A stretch of DNA of 64,000 nt from Pedobacter sp. PACM 27299 (GCF_001412655.1 NZ_CP012996.1:5394001-5458000); one strand, 5' to 3'. Numbered from the stretch's first letter, positions 29,301 to 40,112 are shown. Numbers and translations are program-made. Notes: generated from the letters alone by a model not told the origin.

Positions 29301-32300
29301 TTAGTCTAACGTAATATCTAAACCTAATCCGCGTAACTCATGTACCAATACATTAAATGATTCTGGTACACCTGGCGTAGGAAGGTTTTCGCCTTTTACA
29401 ATCGCCTCATAAGTTTTGGCCCTACCGATCACATCATCTGACTTAACAGTTAAGATCTCTTGTAGGATATTAGCCGCACCGAATGCCTCTAATGCCCAAA
29501 CCTCCATCTCACCAAAACGCTGTCCACCGAATTGAGCTTTACCACCCAATGGCTGTTGTGTAATTAATGAGTATGGTCCGATTGAACGAGCGTGCATCTT
29601 ATCATCAACCATGTGCCCTAATTTCAACATGTAGATAATACCTACAGTTGTTGGCTGGTCAAATTTCTCACCCGTTAAACCGTTATGCAAGTAAGTTCTA
29701 CCTGAAGCAGGTACACCAGCTTTAGCGATCCAGTCTTCTACCTCGTCATGTTTAGCACCATCAAAGATTGGAGTGGCAAATTTCACACCCAGTTCTTTAC
29801 CGGCCCATGCCAATACAGTTTCATAGATCTGGCCCAAGTTCATACGTGAAGGTACACCCAGTGGGTTCAACACGATATCAACAGGTGTTCCATCTTCTAA
29901 GAATGGCATATCTTCATCACGAACGATACGGGCTACAATACCCTTATTACCGTGACGACCAGCCATCTTATCACCTACTTTTAATTTACGTTTTTTAGCT
30001 ACATAAACCTTAGCCATTTGTACAATACCTGATGGCAATTCATCACCAACACTGATGGCGAATTTATCACGTTTGTAAGCACCTAGTTCTTCGTTCACAC
30101 GAATACCATAGTTGTGCAATAGCAATTTAATCTGGTCATTCTTCTCTTCATCAGTAGTCCATTTGTATGGGTTGATGTGAGCATATTCCAGATCAGCAAG
30201 ACTTTTCTGCGTAAACTTAGCACCTTTAGGGAATAATAATTCCTTGTAAACATTGAATACACCTTGAGATGTTTTACCGTTTACAATCTGGAACAATTTA
30301 TCTACAAGCTCATTTTTCAGATTAGTTGTTGCAAGGTCATATCTCTTATCTAATTTCTCTATCGCTGCTTTTTCTTCAGCTTTAGTCGTTTTCTTAGCTC
30401 TTGAGAATAACTTAGTATCAATTACCACACCTTTAATCGATGGTGGAGTTTTCAAGGATGCATCTTTCACATCACCTGCTTTATCACCAAAGATTGCACG
30501 TAGTAATTTCTCTTCCGGCGAAGGATCAGATTCTCCCTTAGGAGTGATCTTACCAATCAGGATGTCTCCTTCTTTGACTTCAGCACCTACACGGATGATA
30601 CCGTTTTCATCTAAATCTTTAGTAGCTTCTTCAGAAACGTTAGGGATATCTGGTGTTAATTCCTCTTCTCCACGTTTCGTATCACGCACTTCTAATTCAA
30701 ACTCTTCAATGTGTAATGAAGTAAAGATATCTTCACGAACAATACGTTCGCTAATTACGATCGCATCCTCAAAGTTGTATCCTTGCCAAGGCATGAAAGC
30801 AACTTTTAAGTTTCTTCCTAATGCCAATTCACCATTTTCAGTAGCATACCCTTCACAAAGTACTTGTCCTTTTACTACTTTCTGACCTTTCTTAACGATT
30901 GGTTTCAAGTTGATACAAGTATTCTGATTGGTTTTCTTGAATTTGATTAATTTATATGTTTTGCTATCACCTTCGAATGAAACCAAACGATCTGCATCGT
31001 TTCTAACATACTTAATGGTAATCTCATTTGAATCCACATATTCTACTACACCTTCACCTTCAGCATTGATCAGTGTTCTTGAATCGCGGGCTACGCGACC
31101 TTCTAAACCTGTACCAACGATTGGTGCTTCAGGACGTAACAATGGTACGGCCTGACGTTGCATGTTGGATCCCATCAAGGCCCTGTTCGCATCATCATGC
31201 TCAAGGAATGGAATCAACGAAGCAGCGATTGATGTAATCTGATTAGGAGCTACGTCCATTAAGTCTAATTTCTCAGGCTCAATAACCGGGAAGTCACCCT
31301 CGTAACGTGCTTTAACACGTGCAGTGGTGAAATTACCTTGATCATCATAAGCAGCATTCGCTTGTGCAATAGTTTTACCATCTTCATCTTCTGCAGACAG
31401 GTAAATCACATCCTCATCTACCTGAACAATTCCGTCTTTAACTTTTTTGTATGGAGTTTCAATGAAACCTAAGTTATTGATCTTCGCGTGAACGCAAAGA
31501 GAAGAGATCAAACCAATGTTTGGACCCTCCGGAGTTTCAATCGTACAAAGACGACCGTAGTGAGTATAGTGAACGTCACGCACCTCGAAACCGGCACGTT
31601 CACGTGAAAGACCACCTGGGCCTAGGGCTGAAAGACGACGCTTGTGCGTGATCTCTGCCAGAGGATTCGTCTGGTCCATGAACTGCGACAACTGGTTAGT
31701 ACCAAAGAATGAATTAATAACCGACGATAAAGTACGGGCATTAATTAAGTCTGTTGGAGTAAACACCTCGTTATCACGAATGTTCATACGCTCACGAATG
31801 GTACGAGCCATACGAGCTAAACCAACACCAAATTGAGCGTATAATTGCTCACCTACTGTACGAACACGACGATTCGACAAGTGATCAATATCATCCACTT
31901 CTTCTTTAGAGTTGATCAGTTTGATCAAGTATTTAACAATCGCAATAATATCCGCTTTTGTCAATACTTTAACGTGATCAGGAGTATCCATTTTCAACTT
32001 ACGGTTGATGCGGTATCTACCTACATCTCCTAAGTCATAACGTTTATCCGAGAAGAACAAACGCTCAATGATACCTCTTGCAGTTTCCTCATCAGGTGGT
32101 TCTGCATTACGCAAAGCACGATAGATGTTTTCAACAGCCTCTTTTTCAGAGTTTGAAGTATCTTTTTGTAAAGTATTATAGATAATGGTATAATCAGCTT
32201 GGCTGGCACCATCATCTTTAGATAAGATGATCGTTTTAACACCTGCATCAATGATCATATCAATGTGCTCATCTTCTAAAACAGTATCTCTGTCTAAGAT

Positions 32301-33104
32301 TACTTCGTTACGATCAATGGAAACTACTTCACCAGTATCTTCATCCACAAAATCTTCAACCCATTTTCTTAGCACTCTTGCTGCAAGTTTACGTCCGATG
32401 TACTTCTTTAAACCTGACTTGCTAACTTTTACTTCATCAGCAAGATCAAATAATTCAAGGATGTCTTTATCAGAATCGTAACCGATAGCACGTAATAACG
32501 TAGTTACCGGGAATTTTTTCTTACGGTCGATGTAAGCATACATTACGTTGTTCACGTCAGTAGCAAACTCGATCCATGATCCTTTGAAAGGAATCACACG
32601 TGCAGAATAAAGCTTAGTACCATTTGTGTGACGGCTCTGGCCGAAGAATACACCTGGCGACCTGTGTAATTGCGAAACAATTACGCGCTCTGCACCGTTG
32701 ATTACGAAGGTACCTTTAGGGGTCATATATGGAATAGTTCCCAGGTACACATCTTGAATGATGGTTTCAAAATCTTCGTGTTCTGCATCATTACAAGAAA
32801 GTTTCAGCTTCGCTTTTAATGGAACACTATACGTTAACCCACGGTCAATACACTCAGGTATATCGTAACGCGGTGGATCAATAAAATAATCTAGGAATTC
32901 TAAAACAAAGATATTTCTAGAATCTGTGATTGGGAAGTTTTCAGCAAACACCTTAAACAAACCTTCTGTATGACGGTTATCTGAAGTGGTCTCGATCTGA
33001 AAAAATTCTCTGAATGATTGCAACTGTACATCTAGAAAATCCGGGTAATCTATGATGTGCTTACTACGTGCAAAATTTACTCTTTGGTCGACTTTATTTG
33101 CCAA
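29301..33104 (-). CDS. rpoB: RNA polymerase subunit beta
   Basis: Second catalytic subunit of RNA polymerase, 1267 residues. The rifampicin-binding region is intact and wild-type in appearance: [20 protein letters not shown], then [19 protein letters not shown], with the usual Asp, His and Ser at the main resistance positions. Further signatures are [20 protein letters not shown], the [12 protein letters not shown] switch element, and the C-terminal [19 protein letters not shown]. It follows rplL after about 150 nt, where a 13-bp hairpin lies, as in the rplL-rpoB attenuator arrangement of other bacteria. Confidence 0.98.
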   Translation of the reverse strand: MANKVDQRVNFARSKHIIDYPDFLDVQLQSFREFFQIETTSDNRHTEGLFKVFAENFPITDSRNIFVLEFLDYFIDPPRYDIPECIDRGLTYSVPLKAKLKLSCNDAEHEDFETIIQDVYLGTIPYMTPKGTFVINGAERVIVSQLHRSPGVFFGQSRHTNGTKLYSARVIPFKGSWIEFATDVNNVMYAYIDRKKKFPVTTLLRAIGYDSDKDILELFDLADEVKVSKSGLKKYIGRKLAARVLRKWVEDFVDEDTGEVVSIDRNEVILDRDTVLEDEHIDMIIDAGVKTIILSKDDGASQADYTIIYNTLQKDTSNSEKEAVENIYRALRNAEPPDEETARGIIERLFFSDKRYDLGDVGRYRINRKLKMDTPDHVKVLTKADIIAIVKYLIKLINSKEEVDDIDHLSNRRVRTVGEQLYAQFGVGLARMARTIRERMNIRDNEVFTPTDLINARTLSSVINSFFGTNQLSQFMDQTNPLAEITHKRRLSALGPGGLSRERAGFEVRDVHYTHYGRLCTIETPEGPNIGLISSLCVHAKINNLGFIETPYKKVKDGIVQVDEDVIYLSAEDEDGKTIAQANAAYDDQGNFTTARVKARYEGDFPVIEPEKLDLMDVAPNQITSIAASLIPFLEHDDANRALMGSNMQRQAVPLLRPEAPIVGTGLEGRVARDSRTLINAEGEGVVEYVDSNEITIKYVRNDADRLVSFEGDSKTYKLIKFKKTNQNTCINLKPIVKKGQKVVKGQVLCEGYATENGELALGRNLKVAFMPWQGYNFEDAIVISERIVREDIFTSLHIEEFELEVRDTKRGEEELTPDIPNVSEEATKDLDENGIIRVGAEVKEGDILIGKITPKGESDPSPEEKLLRAIFGDKAGDVKDASLKTPPSIKGVVIDTKLFSRAKKTTKAEEKAAIEKLDKRYDLATTNLKNELVDKLFQIVNGKTSQGVFNVYKELLFPKGAKFTQKSLADLEYAHINPYKWTTDEEKNDQIKLLLHNYGIRVNEELGAYKRDKFAISVGDELPSGIVQMAKVYVAKKRKLKVGDKMAGRHGNKGIVARIVRDEDMPFLEDGTPVDIVLNPLGVPSRMNLGQIYETVLAWAGKELGVKFATPIFDGAKHDEVEDWIAKAGVPASGRTYLHNGLTGEKFDQPTTVGIIYMLKLGHMVDDKMHARSIGPYSLITQQPLGGKAQFGGQRFGEMEVWALEAFGAANILQEILTVKSDDVIGRAKTYEAIVKGENLPTPGVPESFNVLVHELRGLGLDITLD

Positions 33105-33201
33105 TGGACTAAAGTTAATTTAGTTTAAGAATAAACTATTTGTTTGGTTTGCCGTTAAACGTTTTCACCAGCCAAACAAGATGAAATGTTTATAAACAGG
33201 T

Positions 33202-33231
33202 ATAGACTCCGACTATACAGTCGGAGTCTAT
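33202..33231 (-). promoter_or_regulatory. Hairpin between rplL and rpoB (attenuator-like)
   Basis: Perfect 13-bp stem atagactccgact (33202-33214) with agtcggagtctat (33219-33231), 4-nt loop, no following T run. Its position matches the partial terminator/RNase processing site between ribosomal and polymerase genes known in E. coli; that role is an inference. Confidence 0.55.
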
Positions 33232-33258
33232 GTTTAAAGTTATATTAAAATTAAGTGA

Positions 33259-33633
33259 TTACTTAATCTCAACTACAGCTCCAGCTTCTTCTAATTGAAC
33301 TTTCAAAGCTTGAGCTTCGTCTTTAGAAACACCAGCTTTTAATTCTTTTGGTGCGCCATCAACTAAATCTTTAGCTTCTTTCAAACCTAAACCAGTTAAG
33401 TCTTTTACCAATTTCACAACTGCTAATTTAGAACCACCAGCTTCTTTTAAGATTACATCAAAAGTTGATTTTTCTTCAGCTGCAGGAGCAGCATCACCAG
33501 CAGGACCTGCAACAGCAACTGCAGCAGCAGCTGGTTCGATACCATACTCGTCTTTTAAGATTTGAGCTAATTCGTTAACTTCTTTAACTGTTAAGTTTAC
33601 CAATTGCTCAGCAAACGCTTTTAAATCTGCCAT
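33259..33633 (-). CDS. rplL: Ribosomal protein bL12 (L7/L12)
   Basis: Stalk protein of the 50S subunit, 124 residues, present as dimers on uL10 and recruiting translation GTPases. The N-terminal dimerisation helices ([20 protein letters not shown]) are followed by an alanine-rich hinge ([19 protein letters not shown]). The C-terminal domain has the GTPase-contact helix [20 protein letters not shown]. It lies 65 nt after rplJ; its higher stoichiometry may be supported by the hairpin after it that separates it from rpoB. Confidence 0.98.
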   Translation of the reverse strand: MADLKAFAEQLVNLTVKEVNELAQILKDEYGIEPAAAAVAVAGPAGDAAPAAEEKSTFDVILKEAGGSKLAVVKLVKDLTGLGLKEAKDLVDGAPKELKAGVSKDEAQALKVQLEEAGAVVEIK

Positions 33634-33698
33634 ATTTATAGATTTTAAAAAATTTTACGTAAAATAATAATTTATAATTTGAACTTATAAGGTGTTCC

Positions 33699-34220
33699 TT
33701 AACCTTCTCTCTCTTGAAGAGTTTTAACAATTCCTGCAATTTTGTTACCGCTTGACTGTAAAGCTGAAACCACATTTTTAGCTGGTGATTGTAATAATCC
33801 AATGATGTCTCCAATAAGCTCTTCTCTTGATTTCAAGCTTACTAAGGTATCTAATTGGTTATCGCCAACGAATACAGTAGAATCGATATAAGCTGCTTTA
33901 AGTTGTGGTTTATCAGATCCTTTTCTCAAGGCTTTGATCAGCTTAGCTGGACCGTTACCTACTGTAGAGAATAATAATGCTGATTGACCTTTAAGCGCAA
34001 CATAGATCTCTGATGCATCGCCTTCTAATCCTTCGATCGCTTTTTTGATCAAAGTATTTTTAGCTACCTGCATTTCAATCCCGCTTTCGAAACATTTGCG
34101 ACGGATGCTGTTTACTTTCTCAACAGATAAGCTTGATGTATCGGCAATATAAAAGTTACCGAATTCCTGCATCTTCTCTAGAAGTGCTGAAACTACTACG
34201 TGTTTTTCTTCTCTGTTCAT
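33699..34220 (-). CDS. rplJ: Ribosomal protein uL10
   Basis: Base of the ribosomal L12 stalk, 173 residues. It binds 23S rRNA through the N-terminal domain (NREEKHVVVSALLEKMQEFG, SIRRKCFESGIEMQVAKNTL). The C-terminal helix that carries the bL12 dimers starts near residue 135. In E. coli L10 with L12 represses its own mRNA; no equivalent leader was resolved here because it starts 2 nt after rplA. Confidence 0.97.
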   Translation of the reverse strand: MNREEKHVVVSALLEKMQEFGNFYIADTSSLSVEKVNSIRRKCFESGIEMQVAKNTLIKKAIEGLEGDASEIYVALKGQSALLFSTVGNGPAKLIKALRKGSDKPQLKAAYIDSTVFVGDNQLDTLVSLKSREELIGDIIGLLQSPAKNVVSALQSSGNKIAGIVKTLQEREG

Positions 34221-34222
34221 AA

Positions 34223-34918
34223 TTAAATCCCCGCTACTGATTTAGTTTCGATTGCAATTCCAGGACTCATAGTTGAAGAAACATGAATGCTCTTAAAATA
34301 AGTTCCTTTTGCAGCAGATGGTTTTAGCTTAGAAATTACTTGAAGTACTTCTAATGCGTTTTCATATATTTTTTCTGCTGGGAATGATACTTTTCCTATT
34401 GAAGCGTGTATAATACCACTTTTGTCAACTTTAAAATCAATCTTACCGCCTTTTACATCAGTTACTGCTTTACCAACTTCGTTAGTTACAGTACCTGACT
34501 TAGGGTTTGGCATAAGGTTACGTGGACCTAAAACGCGGCCCAGTTTACCTACTTTTGCCATACAAGCAGGAGTAGTGATAATAATGTCAACATCAGTCCA
34601 TCCACCTTCAATCTTGGCTACATATTCGTCTAAACCTACAAAATCTGCACCTGCTGCTTTAGCTTCTTCTTCCTTATCAGGATTACAAAGAACTAATACA
34701 CGTACAGTTTTGCCTGTACCGTGTGGTAAAGTAGCAATACCACGTACCATTTGATTGGCTTTACGTGGATCTACTCCTAAAGCTACATCGATATCAACCG
34801 ATGCATCAAATTTAGTAGTAGTGATATCTTTTACCAAAGCAGCCGCATCCTGTAAAGAATACGTTTTACCAGATTCTAGTTTAGCATGTGCCTTTTTTTG
34901 ATTTTTTGTTAATTTAGC
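34223..34918 (-). CDS. rplA: Ribosomal protein uL1
   Basis: 50S protein at the L1 stalk, 231 residues. I chose the GTG at 34918, which gives an N-terminus [15 protein letters not shown] that aligns with the conserved MAKLTK start. The longer frame from ATG 34957 overlaps rplK by 13 nt and adds 13 unconserved residues. Signatures: [20 protein letters not shown] and [17 protein letters not shown]1 autoregulates the rplKA mRNA in other bacteria. Confidence 0.95.
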   Translation of the reverse strand, partial: AKLTKNQKKAHAKLESGKTYSLQDAAALVKDITTTKFDASVDIDVALGVDPRKANQMVRGIATLPHGTGKTVRVLVLCNPDKEEEAKAAGADFVGLDEYVAKIEGGWTDVDIIITTPACMAKVGKLGRVLGPRNLMPNPKSGTVTNEVGKAVTDVKGGKIDFKVDKSGIIHASIGKVSFPAEKIYENALEVLQVISKLKPSAAKGTYFKSIHVSSTMSPGIAIETKSVAGI

Positions 34919-34944
34919 CACTGTTGTAAACTGTTTTTTGTTAA

Positions 34945-35388
34945 TTAATTTGTCCAAGGTGCATCACCACTAACGGTGATTCCCATACTGCGTGCTGTAC
35001 CTGCAACCATACTCATTGCAGATTCGATAGTGAAAGCATTTAAATCAGTCATTTTATCTTCAGCAATTGACTTAACCTGATCCCAAGTCACCGAACCAAC
35101 TTTCTTACGGTTGGGCTCAGCAGAACCACTCGCTAATTTAGTAGCATCCTTTAACTGGATAGCAACTGGAGGGGTTTTGATGATAAATTCGAAAGACTTG
35201 TCAGCATAAACAGTAATTACAACTGGTAATACTTTACCTGGCTTATCTTGGGTACGAGCATTGAATTGCTTGCAAAACTCCATAATGTTCACCCCCTTAG
35301 CACCTAAAGCAGGTCCTACTGGTGGTGATGGATTTGCAGCTCCACCCTTGATTTGTAACTTAACAAGTGCACTGACTTCTTTTGCCAT
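34945..35388 (-). CDS. rplK: Ribosomal protein uL11
   Basis: 50S protein of the GTPase-associated centre, 147 residues. The N-terminal domain has [20 protein letters not shown] and [15 protein letters not shown], the proline-rich site contacted by thiopeptide antibiotics and stringent-response RelA. The C-terminal rRNA-binding domain ends in [14 protein letters not shown]. It follows nusG by 76 nt and precedes rplA in the conserved order. Confidence 0.98.
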   Translation of the reverse strand: MAKEVSALVKLQIKGGAANPSPPVGPALGAKGVNIMEFCKQFNARTQDKPGKVLPVVITVYADKSFEFIIKTPPVAIQLKDATKLASGSAEPNRKKVGSVTWDQVKSIAEDKMTDLNAFTIESAMSMVAGTARSMGITVSGDAPWTN

Positions 35389-35464
35389 TTTCTGTTTTGT
35401 TAATTTTAATACTCAATGTTATAATGTTGGAAGCAAGTAACATTTAAGATCTTATATAATATTT

Positions 35465-36007
35465 CTATTCTTTTTCTACCTGCATATAGTTAAGCTCCAG
35501 TGGAGTTTTTCTTCCGAAAATCTTAACCATTACTTTCAGTTTTTTCTTCTCTTCGTTCACCTCTTCGATCACGCCGGTAAAACCATTAAATGGTCCATCC
35601 ATTACTTTTACGTTCTCTCCAACATAATAAGTTACGTTCATGGTCTCACCTTGCTGGCTCATCTCATCAACTTTACCTAAAATGCGATTAACCTCTGCCT
35701 GACGCATAGGTACCGGGTTTCCGCCTTTATCTCCTAGAAAACCAATTACACTATTTACATTCTTAATAATGTGCTCTAGTTCTCCATCCAAATTCGCTTC
35801 AATCAAAACATATCCGGGATAGAAGTTACGTTCTTTCGCAATCTTTTTTCCCTCTTTCATTTGATAGTACTTCTCCATTGGGATCAATACCTGAGGAACA
35901 AGGTGAGAAAAACCTAAACGGCTAATTTCAGAATCGATATACTGTTTTACCTTCTTCTCTTTACCGCTTACCGCCCTAACTACGTACCATTTCAACTGAT
36001 CGTCCAT
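35465..36007 (-). CDS. nusG: Transcription termination/antitermination factor NusG
   Basis: Elongation factor that binds the RNA polymerase clamp and links it to Rho or the ribosome. 180 residues. The NGN domain begins [20 protein letters not shown] and contains [13 protein letters not shown]. The KOW domain (about 125-180) has [20 protein letters not shown]. It starts 9 nt after secE, the usual coupling. Confidence 0.97.
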   Translation of the reverse strand: MDDQLKWYVVRAVSGKEKKVKQYIDSEISRLGFSHLVPQVLIPMEKYYQMKEGKKIAKERNFYPGYVLIEANLDGELEHIIKNVNSVIGFLGDKGGNPVPMRQAEVNRILGKVDEMSQQGETMNVTYYVGENVKVMDGPFNGFTGVIEEVNEEKKKLKVMVKIFGRKTPLELNYMQVEKE

Positions 36008-36016
36008 TTAGCTATA

Positions 36017-36214
36017 TTAATTAGAAAGTGATTTATAAAAAGTATCTAAAACAAAAGTAGATCCCTTATCCATTGCAAAAACGACTAATGCAATGATAAA
36101 CGAAGCTACTAGAACCAGCACTGCAGAATTTTGCAATTCTCCCCATGTAGGCCAAGTAACCTTCTGGGTCATTTCTTCATACGATTCTTTAATAAACTGA
36201 ACTACTTTAGCCAT
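36017..36214 (-). CDS. secE: Preprotein translocase subunit SecE
   Basis: Small essential subunit of the SecYEG channel, 65 residues with a single transmembrane helix (AVLVLVASFIIALVVFAMD, about 30-48). Ahead of it is the conserved amphipathic segment SYEEMTQKVTWPTWGELQ. Its position before nusG and after tRNA-Trp follows the classical order. Confidence 0.96.
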   Translation of the reverse strand: MAKVVQFIKESYEEMTQKVTWPTWGELQNSAVLVLVASFIIALVVFAMDKGSTFVLDTFYKSLSN

Positions 36215-36227
36215 AATCTTTTATTAG

Positions 36228-36298
36228 CACGGGAACAAGGATTCGAACCCTGATCAAAGGTTTTGGAGACCTCTATTCTACCGTTGAACTATTCCCGT
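36228..36298 (-). tRNA. trnW: tRNA-Trp (anticodon CCA)
   Basis: 71-nt cloverleaf. Acceptor ACGGGAA pairs with TTCCCGT, discriminator G, anticodon loop CTCCAAA giving CCA, T-loop GGTTCGAATCC. The 3' CCA is not encoded. It lies between tuf and secE and is probably processed from the same transcript. Confidence 0.97.
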
Positions 36299-36348
36299 GT
36301 ATATTATGCTTTATCTCTTCAACTAAGATTTAGCAGCTTTATTAGAAA

Positions 36349-36382
36349 CAAAGTAGTGGGTTTTTAAAGCCCAGCTACTTTG
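36349..36382 (-). terminator. Hairpin downstream of tuf
   Basis: CAAAGTAG-TGGG (36349-36360) pairs with CCCA-g-CTACTTTG (36370-36382) with one bulged base. A weak T run is present. It may be a leaky terminator or processing site between tuf and tRNA-Trp. Confidence 0.4.
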
Positions 36383-36418
36383 CTTTATTTTTGTTCTTTA
36401 AGGCCTATTGGCTTTAAA

Positions 36419-37606
36419 TTACTTTACAATTTCAGTTACCTGACCAGCACCTACTGTTCTACCACCCTCACGGATTGCGAAACGTAGACCTTTTTCCATT
36501 GCGATTGCGTTGATCAATTTAACATTGATAGTAACGTTATCACCTGGCATTACCATTTCAGTTCCTTCAACTAAGGTGATTTCACCTGTAACGTCTGTGG
36601 TACGGAAATAGAATTGTGGACGGTATTTGTTAAAGAATGGAGTGTGACGTCCACCTTCTGCTTTTGATAATACATAGATCTCAGCTTTGAAATCTGTGTG
36701 AGGAGTTACTGAACCTGGTTTACAGATTACCATACCACGACGGATATCAGTTTTCTCAATACCACGTAACAATAAACCTACGTTATCACCAGCTTCACCA
36801 TAATCAAGGATCTTACGGAACATCTCAACACCTGTTACAGTTGATTTAAGATTTTCAGCACCCATACCTAAGATCTCAACTGGATCTCCAGAGTTGATTA
36901 CACCACGCTCAATACGACCAGTTGCTACAGTACCACGACCAGTGATCGAGAATACATCTTCAACAGGCATTAAGAATGGAAGCTCAGTTAAACGTGGAGG
37001 GATTGGAATGTAGCTATCTACAGCATCCATTAATTCCATGATTTTAGCAACCCAAGTAGGATCTCCGTTCAAGCCACCAAGAGCTGAACCTTGAATTACA
37101 GGGATATCATCACCAGGGAATTCATAGAAAGATAACAATTCACGAACTTCCATCTCTACTAATTCTAGTAATTCAGGATCGTCAACCATATCCACTTTAT
37201 TCATGAATACTACCAATGAAGGAACACCAACCTGACGAGCCAATAGAATGTGCTCACGAGTTTGTGGCATTGGACCATCTGTAGCAGCTACAACGATGAT
37301 AGCTCCATCCATTTGTGCAGCACCAGTAACCATGTTCTTTACATAATCCGCGTGACCTGGACAGTCAACGTGTGCATAGTGACGGTTAGCTGTTGAATAC
37401 TCAACGTGTGCTGTATTGATAGTGATACCTCTTTCTTTTTCCTCTGGAGCAGAGTCAATAGAATCAAATGAACGCGCCTCAGATAAACCAGCATCAGATA
37501 ACACTTTAGTGATAGCTGCTGTTAAGGTTGTTTTACCGTGGTCAACGTGACCGATTGTGCCGATGTTTAAGTGCGGCTTGCTGCGGTCAAACTTTTCTTT
37601 TGCCAT
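36419..37606 (-). CDS. tuf: Elongation factor Tu
   Basis: GTPase delivering aminoacyl-tRNA to the ribosome, 395 residues. G1 is [19 protein letters not shown]3 is [12 protein letters not shown], and G4 is NKVDMVDD. Domains II and III follow, ending [15 protein letters not shown]. It is preceded by four tRNA genes on the same strand, matching the tRNA-tufB arrangement of E. coli. No second tuf copy is in this window. Confidence 0.98.
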   Translation of the reverse strand: MAKEKFDRSKPHLNIGTIGHVDHGKTTLTAAITKVLSDAGLSEARSFDSIDSAPEEKERGITINTAHVEYSTANRHYAHVDCPGHADYVKNMVTGAAQMDGAIIVVAATDGPMPQTREHILLARQVGVPSLVVFMNKVDMVDDPELLELVEMEVRELLSFYEFPGDDIPVIQGSALGGLNGDPTWVAKIMELMDAVDSYIPIPPRLTELPFLMPVEDVFSITGRGTVATGRIERGVINSGDPVEILGMGAENLKSTVTGVEMFRKILDYGEAGDNVGLLLRGIEKTDIRRGMVICKPGSVTPHTDFKAEIYVLSKAEGGRHTPFFNKYRPQFYFRTTDVTGEITLVEGTEMVMPGDNVTINVKLINAIAMEKGLRFAIREGGRTVGAGQVTEIVK

Positions 37607-37729
37607 GTTTTTATACTTATTAGTAGGTTATAACTTTTTTATTTATTAATTGTTTTGATACAAATTCAACACAAAAAACCTTGTTCAACTGCTATAAACG
37701 ACAGATTCAACAAAGCTTGTTTTTATCTT

Positions 37730-37803
<74 letters not shown>

Positions 37804-37903
37804 TTTAATCTCAGCTTCAATCTAAATTAAATCAAGTAGTTCAATTTTGATAATCGAATTGAACTACTCAATTCCTTGCCGATTCTCCAGCTTTTCCAAT
37901 TTT

Positions 37904-37978
37904 GAGCGAAAGACGAGGTTCGAACTCGCGACCTATAGCTTGGAAGGCTATCGCTCTACCAACTGAGCTACTTTCGCT
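37904..37978 (-). tRNA. trnG: tRNA-Gly (anticodon TCC)
   Basis: 75-nt cloverleaf. Acceptor AGCGAAA pairs with TTTCGCT; anticodon stem ATAGC/GCTAT with loop CTTCCAA giving TCC. CCA is not encoded. Confidence 0.96.
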
Positions 37979-37987
37979 TTTTTATTG

Positions 37988-38070
37988 TGGGGGGAGAAGG
38001 ATTCGAACCTTCGAAGTCTTGCGACAACAGAGTTACAGTCTGTCCCATTTGGCCACTCTGGTATCCCCCC
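37988..38070 (-). tRNA. trnY: tRNA-Tyr (anticodon GTA)
   Basis: 83-nt tRNA with the long variable arm expected for tyrosine. Acceptor GGGGGGA pairs with TCCCCCC, discriminator A; anticodon stem ACAGA/TCTGT with loop CTGTAAC giving GTA. Confidence 0.96.
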
Positions 38071-38112
38071 CTACCTTTAACCTGCCAATACTTTGCAGTA
38101 TCGAAGTTAAAA

Positions 38113-38187
<75 letters not shown>

Positions 38188-38290
38188 AATATGATCATTG
38201 CAATGGTTGCACAATGATTTTTCTAAATGTTAATCTTTCACAGAACTAATCCGAATCTTTTAAGAGAAACGCCCTCTCTGATTGGGATTG

Positions 38291-38321
38291 CAAATGTACA
38301 CCAATTTTAATATGATCCAAA
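38291..38321 (-). promoter_or_regulatory. Promoter of the tRNA-tuf transcript
   Basis: Minus strand: TTTTG (38318-38322 region), 19-nt spacer, TACATTTG (38291-38298). A full Bacteroidota promoter match, likely strong given the genes served. Confidence 0.75.
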
Positions 38322-38339
38322 ATTATTTTAAAAAAAAAA

Positions 38340-38360
38340 TGGCAGGACTTCATCCTGCCA
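38340..38360 (-). terminator. Terminator of the xerC-hpf transcript
   Basis: 8-bp stem tggcagga/tcctgcca with a 5-nt loop, followed on the minus strand by a run of about ten T. It directly follows hpf. Confidence 0.88.
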
Positions 38361-38392
38361 CCCTTTTTATTAAAAACCTCAAAAATATCAGC

Positions 38393-38740
38393 CTAATAAT
38401 CAGATACTTCGTCGGCATTTAAAATTGCTTTATGTTCGCTTAATTTTTCTCGCGTTTTATCTTTGTGCTTAGTAATTTGTTTCCTGAGGGACTCAATTGC
38501 CAAATCTGTGGCCTCCTCAAAAGATTTACATTGTTCCTTTGCGAACATCGTAACCCCTGGAACCATCAGTTTGATTTCACTTATCTTGTTTGCTTCATCC
38601 TCTACGTTTTCTAATTTTAAATAAACCTCCCCACTAATAATCTGGTCGAAGTACTGATCTAACTTATCTGTTTTCTTCTGAATAAACTCCAACAATTTCT
38701 GGTCTGCATTGAAATGGATCGATTGAACTGTAATTTTCAT
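38393..38740 (-). CDS. hpf: Ribosome hibernation-promoting factor (HPF/RaiA)
   Basis: Stationary-phase factor that binds the 30S decoding channel and promotes or stabilises inactive ribosomes. It has 115 residues, so it is the short form without the dimerising C-terminal domain. Fold signatures: MKITVQSIHFNADQKLLEFI, KTDKLDQYFDQIISGEVYL and the helix SFEEATDLAIESLRKQITKHK. It lies 14 nt after xerC and shares its transcript. The tail ALNADEVSDY is acidic. Confidence 0.9.
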   Translation of the reverse strand: MKITVQSIHFNADQKLLEFIQKKTDKLDQYFDQIISGEVYLKLENVEDEANKISEIKLMVPGVTMFAKEQCKSFEEATDLAIESLRKQITKHKDKTREKLSEHKAILNADEVSDY

Positions 38741-38754
38741 TGTTTCCTCCTTTT

Positions 38755-39639
38755 TTATGCCTTTGGATGGGCTTGTTTATATATTGATTTTAATCTCTCT
38801 ATAGAGTTGTGGGTGTATACCTGGGTTGCAGCCAGGCTGGCATGGCCCAATAGCTCTTTTATTGCATTTAAATCTGCTCCCCTGTTCAACAGGCTCGTCG
38901 CATAAGAATGACGCAGTACATGGGGGCTTTTTTTATCCTGTGTGGATATATAGGTCAAATAACTGGTCACAATCCTATAAATTAGTTTAGGATAAGCAGC
39001 TGCTCCTTTATCTGTAACGAATAAGGTGCCTATTTTGTTATGAAAGTTTTGTAATGTTTTTAAGTCAAGGTAAGCTTTCAGCTGATCTGCAAGAAGTTTG
39101 CTGATCGGAATAATTCTTTCTTTGTTTCTTTTTCCCAATACACGGATCGTAGCACCATAAAAATCAATGCTGCCCTCAGAAAGTGAAAGTAATTCTGCCA
39201 AACGCATTCCGGTTCCAAACAGCGTTTCTATCACTAATTTATCACGAACAGAGGGAAAGCTATCATTGAAAAATTCGCCAGAGTCCAGTAAAACATCCAG
39301 CTTCTGATCTTCAATAAATACAGGAAGTCTTTGGGGGATTTTTGGCGCTCTCAGCAAGGCCATCGGACTTGCACTGATCAAACCTTCACGCAGCAGATAT
39401 TTATAGAAACTGCGGAGCGTAGATAACTTCCTGCCTATAGAGCGCTCGGAAACCTGCTCTTCTAACAAGGCCACCATATAACTTCTTAACTGCGTATGGC
39501 CGGCGCCTACCAATGGCAGCTCAAAAGTATGCTCCAGGTAATCGTTGAACTGCAATAAGTCCGTTTGATAAGATTTTAAGGTATGTGGAGAATAACGTTT
39601 CTCGTGCTGGAGATAAAGGAGGAATTGCGCAACAACCAT
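38755..39639 (-). CDS. xerC: Tyrosine recombinase XerC/XerD
   Basis: Site-specific recombinase that resolves chromosome dimers at dif. I chose the ATG at 39639 (MVVAQFLLYLQHEKRYS), giving 294 residues; the longer frame starts at 39678. The N-terminal SAM-like domain is residues 1-85. Catalytic residues: R in GTGMRLAELL, K in VLGKRNKERI, H and R in HVLRHSYAT, H in LLGHASLAATQ, and the nucleophile Tyr in QVYTH. It is not linked to an integron or prophage, so it is the housekeeping recombinase; C versus D cannot be settled from one copy. Confidence 0.88.
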   Translation of the reverse strand: MVVAQFLLYLQHEKRYSPHTLKSYQTDLLQFNDYLEHTFELPLVGAGHTQLRSYMVALLEEQVSERSIGRKLSTLRSFYKYLLREGLISASPMALLRAPKIPQRLPVFIEDQKLDVLLDSGEFFNDSFPSVRDKLVIETLFGTGMRLAELLSLSEGSIDFYGATIRVLGKRNKERIIPISKLLADQLKAYLDLKTLQNFHNKIGTLFVTDKGAAAYPKLIYRIVTSYLTYISTQDKKSPHVLRHSYATSLLNRGADLNAIKELLGHASLAATQVYTHNSIERLKSIYKQAHPKA

Positions 39640-39722
39640 AAGCGTAGTATTTGTAAAACACGATAAGTGAATATACAAAAGATACGATGTGAAATGGTCA
39701 GAATTTTCACATTAAAAATAAA

Positions 39723-39753
39723 AAAGCGCTATCGGGTTCACCAATAGCGCTTT
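39723..39753 (-). terminator. Terminator of rpsU
   Basis: Perfect 10-bp stem aaagcgctat (39723-39732) with atagcgcttt (39744-39753), followed on the minus strand by a T run. Confidence 0.85.
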
Positions 39754-39777
39754 AATATCATAGAAACTTTTTAGAAA

Positions 39778-39972
39778 CTATACAGTTCCTTCAAGTTGCA
39801 TGTTCTGCTTGTAAATTGCATGTTTAACTAACGTACGACGAGCTACAGATTTTTTCTCATAAGCTTGGCGGCTACGTAATTCTCTTAACACACCTGTTTT
39901 TTCAAATTTCTTTTTGAAACGTTTCAACGCCTTATCTAGTGATTCGCCGTCTTTAATATTAATGATAATCAT
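39778..39972 (-). CDS. rpsU: Ribosomal protein bS21
   Basis: 30S protein near the mRNA 3'-end/anti-SD region, 64 residues from the ATG at 39972 (MIIINIKDGESLDKALKRFK). The longer frame from 40038 runs through the promoter and is rejected. The sequence KKFEKTGVLRELRSRQAYEK and the basic helix after it are typical of bS21. It has its own promoter and terminator. Confidence 0.95.
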   Translation of the reverse strand: MIIINIKDGESLDKALKRFKKKFEKTGVLRELRSRQAYEKKSVARRTLVKHAIYKQNMQLEGTV

Positions 39973-40009
39973 AACGTAAATATACCCCCTCTCGTTGTTT
40001 TTAGGATTG

Positions 40010-40040
40010 CAAAGATAGAGCTTTGTTTTGAGAATCAAAA
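40010..40040 (-). promoter_or_regulatory. Promoter of rpsU
   Basis: Minus strand: TTTTG (40036-40040), 18-nt spacer, TATCTTTG (40010-40017). The implied leader is about 33 nt, consistent with the start at 39972. Confidence 0.65.
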
Positions 40041-40075
40041 CAATAACTGTATTTTTATTTAAAACAATGCCCAGC

Positions 40076-40083
40076 TAATTTTG
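40076..40083 (+). promoter_or_regulatory. -7 promoter element for the membrane protein at 40113
   Basis: TAATTTTG is a full TAnnTTTG match, 29 nt before the start codon. No TTG at the expected -33 distance. Confidence 0.5.
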
Positions 40084-40112
40084 TCTATGACTTAACACTT
40101 ACTCAAAAACCT

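Noticed and set aside
34919-34957. Longer rplA start at ATG 34957
   Set aside because: It overlaps rplK and adds residues not found in uL1; the GTG at 34918 gives the conserved VAKLTK start.
38755-39639. Integrase of a mobile element
   Set aside because: Flanked by hpf and rpsU, with no attachment repeats, cargo or tRNA insertion; it is the housekeeping Xer recombinase.
39661-39690. Promoter for xerC-hpf
   Set aside because: The closest match TATCTTTTG has one extra base in the T run and no -33; not good enough to list.
39973-40038. Upstream extension of rpsU
   Set aside because: The extension lies across the promoter boxes and is not bS21-like.
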